Source: an uncultured Alistipes sp.
Lineage (GTDB): Bacteria > Bacteroidota > Bacteroidia > Bacteroidales > Rikenellaceae
Length of the DNA: 64,000 nt
Direction of reading: 5' to 3'
NCBI GenBank assembly: GCA_900539755.1
Contig: UQDC01000006.1
Location: 48,367-112,366, forward strand
The position numbers and the translations under genes are program-made. The notes below the pieces were generated by a model. That model ran no database searches, was not told the DNA's origin, and was given only the letters and a program-made list of their open reading frames with translations. Every line of letters begins with the position of its first letter. Within the stretch, counting starts at the first letter, position 1. This document shows positions 1 through 9,629 of this stretch, piece after piece.

Positions 1-1
1 G

Positions 2-406
2 GGATATTTGGTCTTTATTTTGGCTGCCTTCTCGGCGCTGCGATTGGCAAAATTCAATATCGACGAAAACCAATCTACCCAGTTTATCGGTATGCCAACC
101 CCGGCTGCCGCTCTGTTGGTGGCTGCATCGGGGTATCTGGCCGGTACCGGAATGTATATGATTAACCCGTGGTTTGCCGTCCTGTTGGCTTTCGTGTTGA
201 GCTACCTGCTGGTGTGCAACGTGCCGATGTTCGCTCTCAAATTCAAACATTATGGATTCCGTGGCAACGAAGTGCGATATATCTTTGCAGGTTGTGCGGT
301 GGTGGCGCTCATCATCTGGAAAATCCTCGCTATCCCCTTTATTATAATGGCCTATGTGGCTGTCTCTATGGTGCTCATGGCGGTCCATTTCCGTAAATCG
401 GAATAA
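2..406 (+). CDS. pssA: CDP-diacylglycerol-serine O-phosphatidyltransferase, C-terminal part (5' truncated by window edge)
   Basis: The visible 134 residues are the C-terminal part of an integral membrane CDP-alcohol phosphatidyltransferase, which makes phosphatidylserine from CDP-diacylglycerol and serine. The frame is open to the window edge, so the gene begins upstream; the apparent TTG start at 8 is only an internal Leu codon. The segment SALRLAKFNID followed by GMPTPAAA is typical of PssA proteins, and about four hydrophobic helices follow, ending in a short basic tail. The catalytic D-G-x2-A-R signature lies upstream, outside the window. The family assignment rests on these conserved stretches and the hydropathy pattern; another CDP-alcohol transferase is possible but less likely. 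Confidence 0.82.
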   Translation, partial: GYLVFILAAFSALRLAKFNIDENQSTQFIGMPTPAAALLVAASGYLAGTGMYMINPWFAVLLAFVLSYLLVCNVPMFALKFKHYGFRGNEVRYIFAGCAVVALIIWKILAIPFIIMAYVAVSMVLMAVHFRKSE

Positions 407-419
407 TTTTATACCTTTG
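388..419 (+). promoter_or_regulatory. Putative Bacteroidetes-type promoter for the porin gene
   Basis: A perfect -7 element TACCTTTG lies at 412-419. A near-match -33 element, TTTC, lies 20 bases upstream at 388-391. The promoter overlaps the last codons of pssA and would start transcription about 25 bases before the ATG at 449. Confidence 0.5.
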
Positions 420-448
420 CCCAGTTTAGCTGTGTGAATTCGTAACGG

Positions 449-2560
449 ATGGTGTCTCCGAAATGCAGATACAGGTTCATGCGTGCGGCCTTTGTGTCGC
501 TTTTCGCACTTTGGGGAACCTTGACCATGGCGCAGACCGGATTCTCAGGTCGTAATAATGCGTTGGGAACTGCCTATAACAATAGTCAGAACCAGATGCA
601 GTATGGAGCTGTGGGAGGAACGGTGGATAATAACGCTACCGAGCAGAAACGTGATACCACCAAGCAGCGTAAACCTCGAAAACCTCTCGAATCCTATTTC
701 TTTGACGATTCGACTCGTATGCGTTCCATCTTTGTTTGGAATCCAAGCCTCAAATTTAATGAGGTGAAGATGGCTACGATCGATACGATGATTAACAACT
801 TCCAGACAGATTATCCTTATCAGCGTGTGCGTGGTGGTGTCGGGTCTGCCTATGTGGGTACACTCGGTAGTGCTGCGGTGCCATTGGATGCCTCTTTGCG
901 CCCGGAATACCGTGATTTTAGCTTCGCGCAACCGTTGGATTCGTACATTGTGACGCCTGAACGGGCCTGTTTCTACAATACTAAAAAGCCCTTTACCCAT
1001 TTGTCCTACTTCTTTGGCGGTCAGAAAAAGAAGTTGGAGGAGTCGCTGTGGGTGACACATGCCCAGCAGATCTCGCCTTCGACCGGAATCAATATCGATT
1101 ATAAAAGTCGGGGTATGCGTGGACAATATACGAACCAGGCCTCACGGGACAAAAACCTTTCGTTGGCCTTTTCGCATACCGGCAAAAAGTATTCGATCCA
1201 TGCCGGTTATATCTACAACATGGCCAGTCTCAAAGAGAACGGCGGTATTCTCCGGGATCAGGATGTAACCGATACGGTGTTTGATCTGCCTGAATTGTTG
1301 GATGTTTGGCTGAAAGATGCCAAAAACGAATATAAAAACAATACGTTTTATTTGACCCAGTCGTACGGTATCCCATTGCGACAGCTGAATGACAGCGTCT
1401 TTTCGATTGCGGATAGATCGTCGATTTTTATCGGCCACTCGTTTCTGTATAGCCGCTATTGGAGACGTTACACCGATACGCGGAATGGCATGAGTACGGG
1501 TGATGACGGTGAATCGTTCTATGAACATTGGTATATCAATCCGACCTCTACGCGAGACTCGACTTTCGAAAGCCTGCTCTCGAACAAGGTGTTTGTACAG
1601 ATCCAGCCGTGGGACCGTAATGGTGTAGTCGGCCTGATCAATGCTGGTATAGGATTTGATGTACACCATTATTACCAGTTTGGCATGCAGGAGTACCTGT
1701 ACAAGAACAAAGGTCATAATGAAAACAGTACCTATGTCTATGGCTCGGTTGAGGGCAAGGTACGCAAGTATGTCAGTTGGAATGCCGATGTGCAGTATCA
1801 TCCCTTCGGTTATCGAAGCCAGGATCTGTCGATCGGCGGTGATATCCGGCTGAGTATTTTTCCCAAGGGACACCCCGTTACCCTCCAGGGAAGCGCCCGC
1901 TATGAATTGAGGACGCCCGACTACTGGATGGCTAACTACTTCTCTAACCACTATGTGTGGTCTAACTCTTTTGCGAAAGAGTCTGAGACCCGTTTCTCTG
2001 TCACGCTTTCTGCTCCCCATATCGGTGCAGAGGTGGGCGTGGATCAGGTTATCTCGACCAATAAAGTCTATTATGGTCCCGATGCCGTTCCCGTTCAACA
2101 TAACGGTAGTGTCAGTGTGACGGGCCTGTATGCTCAAAAGGATTTCCGCATTGGCGGACTTCACTTGAACCACAGGGTATTGCTCCAGTTTAGCAGTGCC
2201 CAGGAGGTTGTGCCTGTGCCTCTGGCAAGTGCTTACCTCAGCTATTTCTACGAATTCAACGTGGTGAAAGGAGTCTTGAGACTCCAACTCGGTCTCGATG
2301 GCCGTTACAACACGAAGTATTATGCGTTCGGTTACAACCCTGCCGTAGGGCAGTTCTACAACCAGCGCGAGAAAGAGTTGGGTAACTATCCGTTCGTGGA
2401 CTTTTTCGTTGCGGCGAAATGGAAACGAATGCGAATCTTTGCCAAGTTGCAACACCTGAACGAAGGGCTTTTCGGTGGACGTGATTCTTTCACCGTATTG
2501 CACTACCCGCTTAACAAGCGTGTCCTCAAGGTGGGCTTCTCCTGGAGCTTCTACGACTAA
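449..2560 (+). CDS. Putative outer-membrane porin (Porin_10-like beta-barrel)
   Basis: A 703-residue exported protein that looks like the Bacteroidetes putative porin family (Porin_10). A hydrophobic signal peptide spans roughly residues 11-29 and ends near TMAQ. An in-frame ATG at 479 would give a more conventional signal peptide, so the true start may be there. After a short polar linker (about residues 30-75) the rest is a long run of alternating aromatic and polar beta strands (for example YQFGMQEYLY and YLSYFYEFNV), and the chain ends in GFSWSFYD, close to a barrel C-terminal strand. It follows pssA by 42 bases and precedes mltF by 36. The substrate is not evident. Confidence 0.75.
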   Translation: MVSPKCRYRFMRAAFVSLFALWGTLTMAQTGFSGRNNALGTAYNNSQNQMQYGAVGGTVDNNATEQKRDTTKQRKPRKPLESYFFDDSTRMRSIFVWNPSLKFNEVKMATIDTMINNFQTDYPYQRVRGGVGSAYVGTLGSAAVPLDASLRPEYRDFSFAQPLDSYIVTPERACFYNTKKPFTHLSYFFGGQKKKLEESLWVTHAQQISPSTGINIDYKSRGMRGQYTNQASRDKNLSLAFSHTGKKYSIHAGYIYNMASLKENGGILRDQDVTDTVFDLPELLDVWLKDAKNEYKNNTFYLTQSYGIPLRQLNDSVFSIADRSSIFIGHSFLYSRYWRRYTDTRNGMSTGDDGESFYEHWYINPTSTRDSTFESLLSNKVFVQIQPWDRNGVVGLINAGIGFDVHHYYQFGMQEYLYKNKGHNENSTYVYGSVEGKVRKYVSWNADVQYHPFGYRSQDLSIGGDIRLSIFPKGHPVTLQGSARYELRTPDYWMANYFSNHYVWSNSFAKESETRFSVTLSAPHIGAEVGVDQVISTNKVYYGPDAVPVQHNGSVSVTGLYAQKDFRIGGLHLNHRVLLQFSSAQEVVPVPLASAYLSYFYEFNVVKGVLRLQLGLDGRYNTKYYAFGYNPAVGQFYNQREKELGNYPFVDFFVAAKWKRMRIFAKLQHLNEGLFGGRDSFTVLHYPLNKRVLKVGFSWSFYD

Positions 2561-2596
2561 ACTGCGGGCAGGTTAGCAGCCCACAAAGTTTATTGT

Positions 2597-3961
2597 ATGC
2601 TGAAAAAAGTAAGCAAAGCGGCCCTTTGGGTCGTAATGAGTTCTTTTGTAAGTTTTTTGATTAGTTGCAACCGGTCCCCGGAAACCACCATACGCCAGCG
2701 TGGCGAATTGGTCGTGGCTATGGATGCCGAAATGCCGGGGTACTTCGTACTGGGTGGTGAAAGTTATGGATACCAGTACGATCTCTTCAAAGCGTATGCT
2801 GCCTATTTGGGTGTGCGATTGCGGGTCGTAACCGAAAAACCGCATCCCGACCGTGTCGAAGATCTCGGTACCCCTGATATTGTAGCAACGATGGCAACCC
2901 ACATCAAACACGATGACGATGGGAAAGCTCTTCCGATTTATACTTCGTCCTACGTGTTGTTGGCCAATCGTGATAAGGCTGCCGAAGCTCGTAAAATGGA
3001 ACATTTCGAGCTGATCTCCTTTCTGAAAGGACGGCGCTTGTTGGTCTCTTCGGGGTTGCAGGGAACGTCATTGTATGAATCGCTGTTGGATTCGCTCTCG
3101 GGATCGAACATCTACGTTTCGTCACGTAACAGTTTCGACATGATGGAGCTGATCCGCGATCAGAAGTATGATTTCCTGATTTGTGAGATGAGTGAAGCTC
3201 AGTTGGGAGCGGCTCTGGTGCGTGGGGTTGAGCAGGTATATGCTTTCAATGAACCGCTCGCAATCAGTGCCGTAATTGCCGATGACGAATCCCGTGAAGA
3301 GTTTGCAACTTGGCTGGACCACTTCCGTGGCAGCGAGCAATACGCAGTCCTCAATGACCTCTATTTTGAACGAGGTATCGTCGGACGTGTAATGGGAGAG
3401 GGGCTGACTGCAGCCCAGGCTGGAGGAATCTCGCCGTATGATGATCTTTTTCGCGATGTGTGTGAAAAAGAGGGATACGATTGGCGGTTGATTTCAGCGA
3501 TTGCCTATAACGAATCAAGGTTCAATCCTCATGTGGTCTCTCGAAAAGGGGCGACGGGATTGATGCAGGTGATGCCCCGTGTTGCTCAACAATTCGGTGT
3601 CGGTGGAGATTTGACCGACCCGGCCAACAACGTGTTGTTGGCGCTCAAAGTGCTTTCAAAGATTGAAAAGTCACTCGATTTTGCCCCGGGAACCCCGTCA
3701 ACCGATCGAATGCAGATTGTGTTGGCTTGTTACAATGCGGGGATTGGCCATGTGCTCGATGCACGTAGTTTAGCTCGAAAGTATGGAGCAAATCCCGATT
3801 CCTGGGAAGATGTCTCCGCCTATTTGAGTCGCAAGGCCGATCCGGAAGTGGCTAGTGATTCTGCGGTGAAGTGTGGCCGTTTTAACAGTTCGCAGACCCT
3901 CTCATTCGTTGATAATGTCTGCGCTAAGTACCAAACTTACTGCAGTAATTTTAGTCGGTAA
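2597..3961 (+). CDS. mltF: MltF-like lytic murein transglycosylase lipoprotein
   Basis: A 454-residue lipoprotein with two modules. The N-terminus is a lipoprotein signal with lipobox LISC ending at Cys24. Residues about 35-265 resemble a periplasmic amino-acid-binding (SBP_bac_3) domain. Residues about 285-430 form a soluble lytic transglycosylase (SLT) domain with the catalytic Glu306 in AYNESRF, then GATGLMQVMP and ACYNAGIGH, the usual SLT motifs. Proteins of this design cleave peptidoglycan glycan strands to 1,6-anhydro products, and the binding domain is regulatory. It lies 36 bases behind the porin gene, probably co-transcribed, and a strong terminator follows about 80 bases downstream. 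Confidence 0.88.
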   Translation: MLKKVSKAALWVVMSSFVSFLISCNRSPETTIRQRGELVVAMDAEMPGYFVLGGESYGYQYDLFKAYAAYLGVRLRVVTEKPHPDRVEDLGTPDIVATMATHIKHDDDGKALPIYTSSYVLLANRDKAAEARKMEHFELISFLKGRRLLVSSGLQGTSLYESLLDSLSGSNIYVSSRNSFDMMELIRDQKYDFLICEMSEAQLGAALVRGVEQVYAFNEPLAISAVIADDESREEFATWLDHFRGSEQYAVLNDLYFERGIVGRVMGEGLTAAQAGGISPYDDLFRDVCEKEGYDWRLISAIAYNESRFNPHVVSRKGATGLMQVMPRVAQQFGVGGDLTDPANNVLLALKVLSKIEKSLDFAPGTPSTDRMQIVLACYNAGIGHVLDARSLARKYGANPDSWEDVSAYLSRKADPEVASDSAVKCGRFNSSQTLSFVDNVCAKYQTYCSNFSR

Positions 3962-4041
3962 TTACCGAGTTTTTTGATCGTAGCTTGATGCTGTGGTTTC
4001 GATGAACAGTTAGAGCTTTTCAAGCTATCGATGTTGACACA

Positions 4042-4077
4042 AAAGCGCACCAGTATTCGCTGGTGCGCTTTCTTTTT
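4042..4077 (+). terminator. Rho-independent terminator after mltF
   Basis: A perfect 12-bp stem (AAAGCGCACCAG at 4042-4053 with CTGGTGCGCTTT at 4060-4071) encloses a 6-base loop and is followed by CTTTTTG. It ends the pssA-porin-mltF transcript. Confidence 0.88.
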
Positions 4078-4611
4078 GTGAGTTTGAGAAAATGTATTGG
4101 CCTGTTTTGTTCTTGTATTATGGGTGACACTCGTTAGTCTTTTCTGCTGAAATTTCAGGATAGGTTGTAGAGATGTGGATATAATCCAACTATTGGGAGG
4201 TTGATTATATTGTAGTTGCAGAATGATGCTATGAAAGGTGTCAGAGAGATGAGTCTGGGGTGAATTGTGGAACTCAAGAAGTACACAATTCGATCGAGAA
4301 ATCAAGTAGGGTAGGCGTGGGGCTGAAAAGAGAATTGCGGTAGGAGGAAATATTGGCCCTGCTTGTCGAAATGTCGGCAACGGTTGCTGTTTATATGTAT
4401 GTGTCGAAGTCCTTGTCTTGATCTTGTTCTTGATCTTGTTCTTGTGCATTTCTTTGTGGATCTTTTTTTTCGTGTCTTTTGTTTTGCCCCTCGCCCTCAC
4501 CCTTTACCTTCGCCCTTGCCCTCGCTTTTGCCTTTGCACTTATTGTTCTCCTTTTGTCTTGGGACGCCCTTGTTGTACGTGCGTTTGGGCAAGCCTCTGA
4601 TGTTGGCTGCG
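4078..4611. other. Gene-free intergenic stretch with short tandem repeats
   Basis: No convincing gene lies between mltF and ppdK. A 12-bp unit CTTGATCTTGTT is repeated about 2.3 times at 4417-4444. A C/T-rich stretch of CCCTCG/GCCTTC-like hexamers follows at about 4487-4545. The open frames here translate to low-complexity Lys/Thr-rich or Pro/Leu-rich strings with no domain character. Confidence 0.6.
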
Positions 4612-4651
4612 GCTAAATAAAAAAGGAGCTTATCATTCGATAAGCTCCTTT
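4612..4651 (-). terminator. Rho-independent terminator after ppdK
   Basis: On the minus strand a 13-bp perfect stem (positions 4639-4651 with 4622-4634, loop of 4) is followed by a U-rich tract (4614-4623 is A-rich on the + strand). It lies about 20 bases beyond the ppdK stop. Confidence 0.85.
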
Positions 4652-4671
4652 CCGTTGTATTGATAGTAACC

Positions 4672-7398
4672 CTATTGCTGTTTCAATGCTGCGTGAGCAG
4701 CTGCCAAACGTGCGATGGGCACACGATAAGGCGAGCAGGATACGTAGTTGAGACCAGCGTAGTGGCAGAACTCAACTGATGAAGGCTCTCCACCATGCTC
4801 ACCGCAGATACCGCATTTGAGCTGTGGTTTCACACTGCGGCCTTTGAATACAGCCTCGCGTACGAGCTGGCCAACACCGTTGACATCCAGAACCTGGAAC
4901 GGGTCATATTTGAGGATGCCCTTTTCGAGGTAGATCGGCAGGAATTTAGCCACGTCATCACGAGAGTAACCAAATGTCATCTGCGTCAGGTCATTGGTTC
5001 CGAACGAGAAGAAGTCAGCCACCTCAGCGATTTGGTTCGCTGTAACAGCAGCACGCGGGATCTCGATCATGGTACCTACAGTGTAATCAATGATGGTGTT
5101 GTGTTCTGCAAATACCTCTTGAGCTACAGCGTCGATTACAGCTTTCTGAGCACGCAATTCACGGTGAGTACCAACCAGCGGAACCATGATCTCTACGTGT
5201 ACATCGATACCTTTTTTCTTGATGTTCAAAGCGGCCTCGATGATTGCACGGGTCTGCATCTCGGTGATCTCAGGATAGGTGTTGCCCAAACGGCATCCAC
5301 GGTGACCCAGCATCGGGTTTGCTTCAGCCAAGGCATCGACCTTGTTCTTGATCTCTTCGTAAGAAACACCCATTTCGGCTGCCATCTCGCGCTGCTCTTT
5401 CTCGAAGTGAGGAACGAACTCGTGCAGAGGTGGATCAAGCAGACGTACCGTAACAGGCAGACCGTTCATCGCTTCGAACAGACCCTCGAAGTCGCCACGC
5501 TGCATGGGCAGCAATTTAGCGAGGGCTTTGCGACGACCAGCCTCGTCATCTGCCAGAATCATCTCACGAACGGCTTTGATGCGGTCGCCTTCAAAGAACA
5601 TGTGCTCGGTACGGCACAGACCAATACCCTGTGCACCGAAACGGAAGGCAGCTTTTGCATCACGTGGCGTGTCGGCATTTGCACGAACCTTCAAGTGTGC
5701 AAATTCGTCTGCCAGCTCCATCAGTTTTGCGAAGTCACCGCTGACCTCTGCATCTTTGGTAGCCACCTGGCCTTCGTAAATCACACCGGTTGAACCGTTC
5801 AGTGAAATCCAGTCACCCTCTTTGTATGTTTTGTTACCAACGGTGATTGTGCGTGCTTTGTAATCGATAACCAGATCGCCTGCACCGGAAACGCAGCATT
5901 TACCCATACCACGAGCCACAACGGCAGCGTGTGAGGTCATACCTCCACGTGCGGTGAGGATACCCTCTGACATGGTCATACCCTTCAGGTCCTCAGGTGA
6001 GGTCTCGATACGAACCAAAATGGTCTTTTTGCCCTCAGCAGCCCATTTCTCTGCGTCATCGGCAAAGAAGACGATCTGACCTGTGGCAGCACCCGGTGAT
6101 GCGGGAAGACCTTTGGTGATGATGATTGCCTTTTTCAAAGCAGCTGCATCAAAAATCGGGTGCAGCAATTCGTCCAGTTTAGCAGGCTCTACACGCAGAA
6201 CAGCGGTCTTGGCGTCGATCATACCCTCTGAGAGCATATCCATAGCGATCTTCACCATCGCAGCTCCTGTACGTTTACCGCTACGAGTCTGCAGCATCCA
6301 CAGCTTGCCACTCTGGATGGTGAACTCGATATCCTGCATATCGGTGAAGTACTCTTCGAGGTGCTGCTGAATCTCGTTCAATTCGGCAAATGCAGCCGGC
6401 ATTACCTCCTCCAGTGAAGGATATTTGGTTGAACGTTCGCTCTCAGAGATACCCTGCAGCTCTGCCCAACGACGTGAACCCTCAATGGTGATCTCCTGCG
6501 GGGTGCGGATACCTGCAACCACATCCTCGCCCTGAGCATTAACCAGGTACTCACCGTTGAAGATGTTTTCTCCGGTTGCGGCGTCACGGGTAAAGGCTAC
6601 ACCGGTTGCTGAAGTTTCACCCATGTTGCCGAATACCATAGACTGTACGTTCACCGCAGTACCCCATTCAGCAGGGATGTTGTTCAGTTTACGGTACAGA
6701 ATGGCACGTTCGTTCATCCAGCTGCTGAATACGGCGCAAACAGCACCCCAAAGCTGTTCCCAAGGATCAGTCGGGAAGTCCTGTCCGGTTACCTCCTTTA
6801 CAGCTGCTTTGAAACGTTTTACCAGCTCTTTGAGGTCGTCGGTGGTCAGCTCGGTGTCGAGTTTTACACCCTTCTCCTCTTTTACGGCGTCGATGATCTC
6901 CTCAAACGGATCAACATCCTCTTTGCTCTGCGGCTTCATGTTCAATACCACGTCGCCATACATCTGTACGAAACGACGGTATGAATCCCATGCAAAGCGT
7001 GGATTGTTGGTCTTTTTCGAGAGGCCCTCAACCACCTCGTCATTCAATCCGAGGTTCAGGATGGTATCCATCATACCCGGCATGGATGCGCGTGCACCTG
7101 AACGTACTGAAACCAACAACGGGTTAACGCTGTCACCGAATTTCATGTTCATGATCTCTTCAACCCCTTTCATAGCGGCTTCTACTTCGGGTTTGATCAG
7201 GCTGATAACTCCCTCGCGGCCGTGGGTGTAATATTCGGTGCACACTTCAGTCGTAATGGTGAAACCCGGAGGAACGGGGATACCGATCAGGTTCATCTCC
7301 GCAAGGTTGGCACCTTTACCACCGAGCAGCTCTCGCATCTTTCCGTTACCTTCGGCCTTTTTGTTACCGAAAGTATAGACTCTTTTCGTGTTTGGCAT
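4672..7398 (-). CDS. ppdK: Pyruvate, phosphate dikinase
   Basis: A full-length 908-residue PPDK, which interconverts pyruvate + ATP + Pi with phosphoenolpyruvate + AMP + PPi in the cytoplasm. The N-terminal ATP-grasp domain starts with the typical LLGGKGANLAEM and carries VSVRSGARASMPGMMDT. The swivelling phosphohistidine domain has the catalytic His490 in GGMTSHAAVVARG. The C-terminal PEP-binding TIM barrel carries GICGEHGGEPSS with the proton-transfer Cys865. Length and motifs match the bacterial family closely. It is monocistronic, with its own promoter and terminator. With OadA at 30.6 kb it acts at the PEP-pyruvate-oxaloacetate node. Confidence 0.98.
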   Translation of the reverse strand: MPNTKRVYTFGNKKAEGNGKMRELLGGKGANLAEMNLIGIPVPPGFTITTEVCTEYYTHGREGVISLIKPEVEAAMKGVEEIMNMKFGDSVNPLLVSVRSGARASMPGMMDTILNLGLNDEVVEGLSKKTNNPRFAWDSYRRFVQMYGDVVLNMKPQSKEDVDPFEEIIDAVKEEKGVKLDTELTTDDLKELVKRFKAAVKEVTGQDFPTDPWEQLWGAVCAVFSSWMNERAILYRKLNNIPAEWGTAVNVQSMVFGNMGETSATGVAFTRDAATGENIFNGEYLVNAQGEDVVAGIRTPQEITIEGSRRWAELQGISESERSTKYPSLEEVMPAAFAELNEIQQHLEEYFTDMQDIEFTIQSGKLWMLQTRSGKRTGAAMVKIAMDMLSEGMIDAKTAVLRVEPAKLDELLHPIFDAAALKKAIIITKGLPASPGAATGQIVFFADDAEKWAAEGKKTILVRIETSPEDLKGMTMSEGILTARGGMTSHAAVVARGMGKCCVSGAGDLVIDYKARTITVGNKTYKEGDWISLNGSTGVIYEGQVATKDAEVSGDFAKLMELADEFAHLKVRANADTPRDAKAAFRFGAQGIGLCRTEHMFFEGDRIKAVREMILADDEAGRRKALAKLLPMQRGDFEGLFEAMNGLPVTVRLLDPPLHEFVPHFEKEQREMAAEMGVSYEEIKNKVDALAEANPMLGHRGCRLGNTYPEITEMQTRAIIEAALNIKKKGIDVHVEIMVPLVGTHRELRAQKAVIDAVAQEVFAEHNTIIDYTVGTMIEIPRAAVTANQIAEVADFFSFGTNDLTQMTFGYSRDDVAKFLPIYLEKGILKYDPFQVLDVNGVGQLVREAVFKGRSVKPQLKCGICGEHGGEPSSVEFCHYAGLNYVSCSPYRVPIARLAAAHAALKQQ

Positions 7399-7488
7399 AT
7401 CTTTCTTGTTTTGTGTGTGTTTTCTTTTTAAAATATTTTAATAAATTAACTGCTCTTTTGTTAAAATTTAGACTTATATCGTGGAGAA

Positions 7489-7519
7489 CAAAGATAGTGC
7501 TTTCTCCTGATTTACCAAA
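7489..7519 (-). promoter_or_regulatory. Bacteroidetes-type promoter of ppdK
   Basis: Read on the minus strand, a perfect -33 TTTG (7516-7519) and a perfect -7 TATCTTTG (7489-7496) are separated by 19 bases, the consensus spacing. The leader would be about 85 bases, A/T-rich, ending at the ppdK ATG at 7398. Confidence 0.8.
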
Positions 7520-7619
7520 AAAATAGTCAGGTAACTTATTATCATTCTTGTTTTTCATCCTCTTCTTCGGGAATGCTCCGGAGAGCAAAACTGTCATGTG
7601 TGTAATAAAAAATCAAAAT

Positions 7620-9098
7620 TTAACGATTAGCTGAACTCCTTTTCTGATTTTGGAGTGGAAAATGGTTGGTTGCCGGTTCGATTCGTGATGGCAGGGGCTG
7701 CGTTAATTCGATCCACACCGGTAAATGGTCGCTGTATCCTCCGGTATATGTGTTGCCGTCAAATGTGCGCAAAGGATAACCTCGTTTGGCACCATCCCTT
7801 TGTAACAGGTATTCACGAACGAAAATACCATAACGTCCCGAAAAAGTCAGCTCTCCAGTGGGGCTTGTCGAGTTTTCTGTTCTGCTGTTTTGTGGCAATG
7901 CCAGATTGCGACTCATGATAATAAAATCGTATTGCAGACGACGGTCTCGATAACAGTAAGAACCGAACCCTCGTCGTTCGCTCTCGATGAATGGCGTGAA
8001 AAGATTATGTCCGAGAATGGTTTTGCCGATTGCGGAAGAGGGAGTTGCATTGAAGTCTCCCATGACGATCAATTTACGGTTGGGCTCTCGATGTGACAAA
8101 GAGTCCGTGATTTGATGCAGCAGTTGTGCTGCTCGGTTTCGCAGGGCGCTGCCGTTGGGTATGGCCGGCATATGGCAAATGACAAGGCAGAGCGGTTCGT
8201 TGTTCAGCTCGCCCTCAACAATCAGAAAGTCTCGATGCACCAACGGGGCTCCGGCCTGGCTGATCCGTTGGGGAATGAAACTGCTGCCCCGATAGAGCAG
8301 CGCTACATCAATGCCTCGTGAATCGGCCGTATGGCGATGGATGTAATTGTAATCTTGATCCATGGTTAGTAGCAGGTCTTGGAGGACCTCTTCGTTCTCT
8401 ATCTCTGCTAAACCGATTATGTCGGCTTGCAATTCGTCGAGGACTTGGGCAATGTGCGAGATTTTGTGTCGGTAACGTTCGGTGTTCCAACGACGGACTC
8501 CTCGAGGGGTAAATTCGGTGTCGTAAGTCAACGGATTGCGTATGGTGTCAAATAGGTTCTCGATATTGTAAAAGGCAATTTTGATCGATTCGGTGTGCAG
8601 GTCGTTGGAGTGGTGTGCAAAATGGGTCGAGTCTGCGTTGACAAATCTGTCAAAATCTGGGTGCGATTGGTGATCCTCCGAATCTGTTGAAGTAGAGGCC
8701 TGTGAATGGTTCAGAGGCTGGCTGTCGGTGGTGTTGTGGTTAGTGTTGCTGTAATTTGTGACGGTGTTTGTTGATTGGGTTAGGTGTTGGGTGTGAGGAA
8801 ATTGTGTGTTTGTAATCGCTGGTGCTGAAGCGTTGGGAAGAATCGATAAGTGATGTGAGTCGTGAGTGTCTTCGTGAATTGAGGGTGCGTATTGGCAGTT
8901 TGTATGAATAGGCTGCAATAGGTTGCAGTTGGATGAAGGGCTTGGCGTTGCTTCAGCGGATTGGTAGAATGTGTGGTTTTGGGAGGTGGAATCCATAGAG
9001 GGAGAGTGTGCGTTTGCGGGTGTAGCCCAAACGCTACTGAACTCTACAAAGAGCAGTTGCAGGATAATTACTGTGATGAATCGTACAGATGCTCGCAT
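7620..9098 (-). CDS. Secreted endonuclease/exonuclease/phosphatase-fold protein with low-complexity N-terminus
   Basis: A 492-residue protein. Residues 1-25 form a signal peptide. Residues about 26-170 are a low-complexity stretch rich in Thr, Ser, His, Asn and Gln with no recognisable fold. Residues about 171-475 are an EEP (DNase I-like) domain: YNIENLF with the metal-binding Glu180, LAEIENEEV, CHMPA, MGDFNATP, and the Asp-His pair in YSDHLPVWIE. Family members hydrolyse phosphodiester or phosphoester bonds; the substrate here is unknown. Related Bacteroidales proteins begin the domain shortly after the signal peptide, so the 145-residue insert is unusual. Its coding strand is A/C-rich, mirroring the G/T-rich repeats in nearby intergenic DNA. 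Confidence 0.85.
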   Translation of the reverse strand: MRASVRFITVIILQLLFVEFSSVWATPANAHSPSMDSTSQNHTFYQSAEATPSPSSNCNLLQPIHTNCQYAPSIHEDTHDSHHLSILPNASAPAITNTQFPHTQHLTQSTNTVTNYSNTNHNTTDSQPLNHSQASTSTDSEDHQSHPDFDRFVNADSTHFAHHSNDLHTESIKIAFYNIENLFDTIRNPLTYDTEFTPRGVRRWNTERYRHKISHIAQVLDELQADIIGLAEIENEEVLQDLLLTMDQDYNYIHRHTADSRGIDVALLYRGSSFIPQRISQAGAPLVHRDFLIVEGELNNEPLCLVICHMPAIPNGSALRNRAAQLLHQITDSLSHREPNRKLIVMGDFNATPSSAIGKTILGHNLFTPFIESERRGFGSYCYRDRRLQYDFIIMSRNLALPQNSRTENSTSPTGELTFSGRYGIFVREYLLQRDGAKRGYPLRTFDGNTYTGGYSDHLPVWIELTQPLPSRIEPATNHFPLQNQKRSSANR

Positions 9099-9575
9099 GC
9101 CTTATTGGTCTCTATGGGAATAATGGGTTGTTGTGGAGTATAGTTACTGATAACAGATTATAACAGAAGAGTTGTATTGGGTCGTGGTGAGGTCCGGTAT
9201 AGTGTGGGGTTGGTCAAACCTCATTTTGCAATTGTTCGTATTCATGTAGATGTGAGTAGGTGTTTTGTCATATAATAAGATGATGTCACCATTATGTCAC
9301 CGATCGGTCGAAAGTGAAAGGTTGCACTGTCGTGATTCGGCGAGTGTGGCTCGAAGGGAAACTGACCTTGCTCTGTGACATTGCGTAACCTTTCTCTGCC
9401 ATAGCCGTTATATTATAAAGGTAATAATTTTTTTCATCGAAAACCCGACAAGAAAATTAAGTACCCGTTTTTTGCCTCTTTTTAGCTGTTTTGAGAGCCT
9501 GAAATGAATTCGTGCTCGCCAAAAGAAACCTCCAAAATGAAAAGTACCCCAAAATCGGATTTTAAGGGCTCTTTT
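9099..9575. other. Gene-free divergent intergenic region upstream of gyrA
   Basis: No gene is apparent between the divergent EEP and gyrA genes. Two direct copies of ATGTCACC (9284-9300) abut the 10-bp palindrome ACCGATCGGT (9299-9308), a possible protein-binding site. AAGTACCC recurs near 9460 and 9542. None of this is a confident regulatory element. Confidence 0.4.
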
Positions 9576-9606
9576 TTTGCGGTTCGTTAAAAAAGCTGTA
9601 ACTTTA
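9576..9606 (+). promoter_or_regulatory. Promoter of gyrA
   Basis: A perfect -33 TTTG (9576-9579) is followed after 19 bases by TAACTTTA (9599-9606), one mismatch from TAnnTTTG. Transcription would start near 9613, giving a leader of about 17 bases before the ATG at 9630. Confidence 0.65.
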
Positions 9607-9629
9607 CCAAGTTATATGAATGTAAAGCT

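Noticed and set aside
1142..2503. 453-residue open frame on the minus strand
   Set aside because: It lies fully inside the porin gene on the opposite strand, has no domain or signal features, and the + strand protein is clearly real.
3937..4500. 187-residue Lys/Thr/Asn-rich open frame on the minus strand
   Set aside because: It spans the mltF terminator and the short-repeat region, and its composition follows the repeats.
4795..5793. 332-residue open frame on the + strand
   Set aside because: It is antisense to ppdK, whose catalytic motifs lie on the other strand here. The translated string has no family character.
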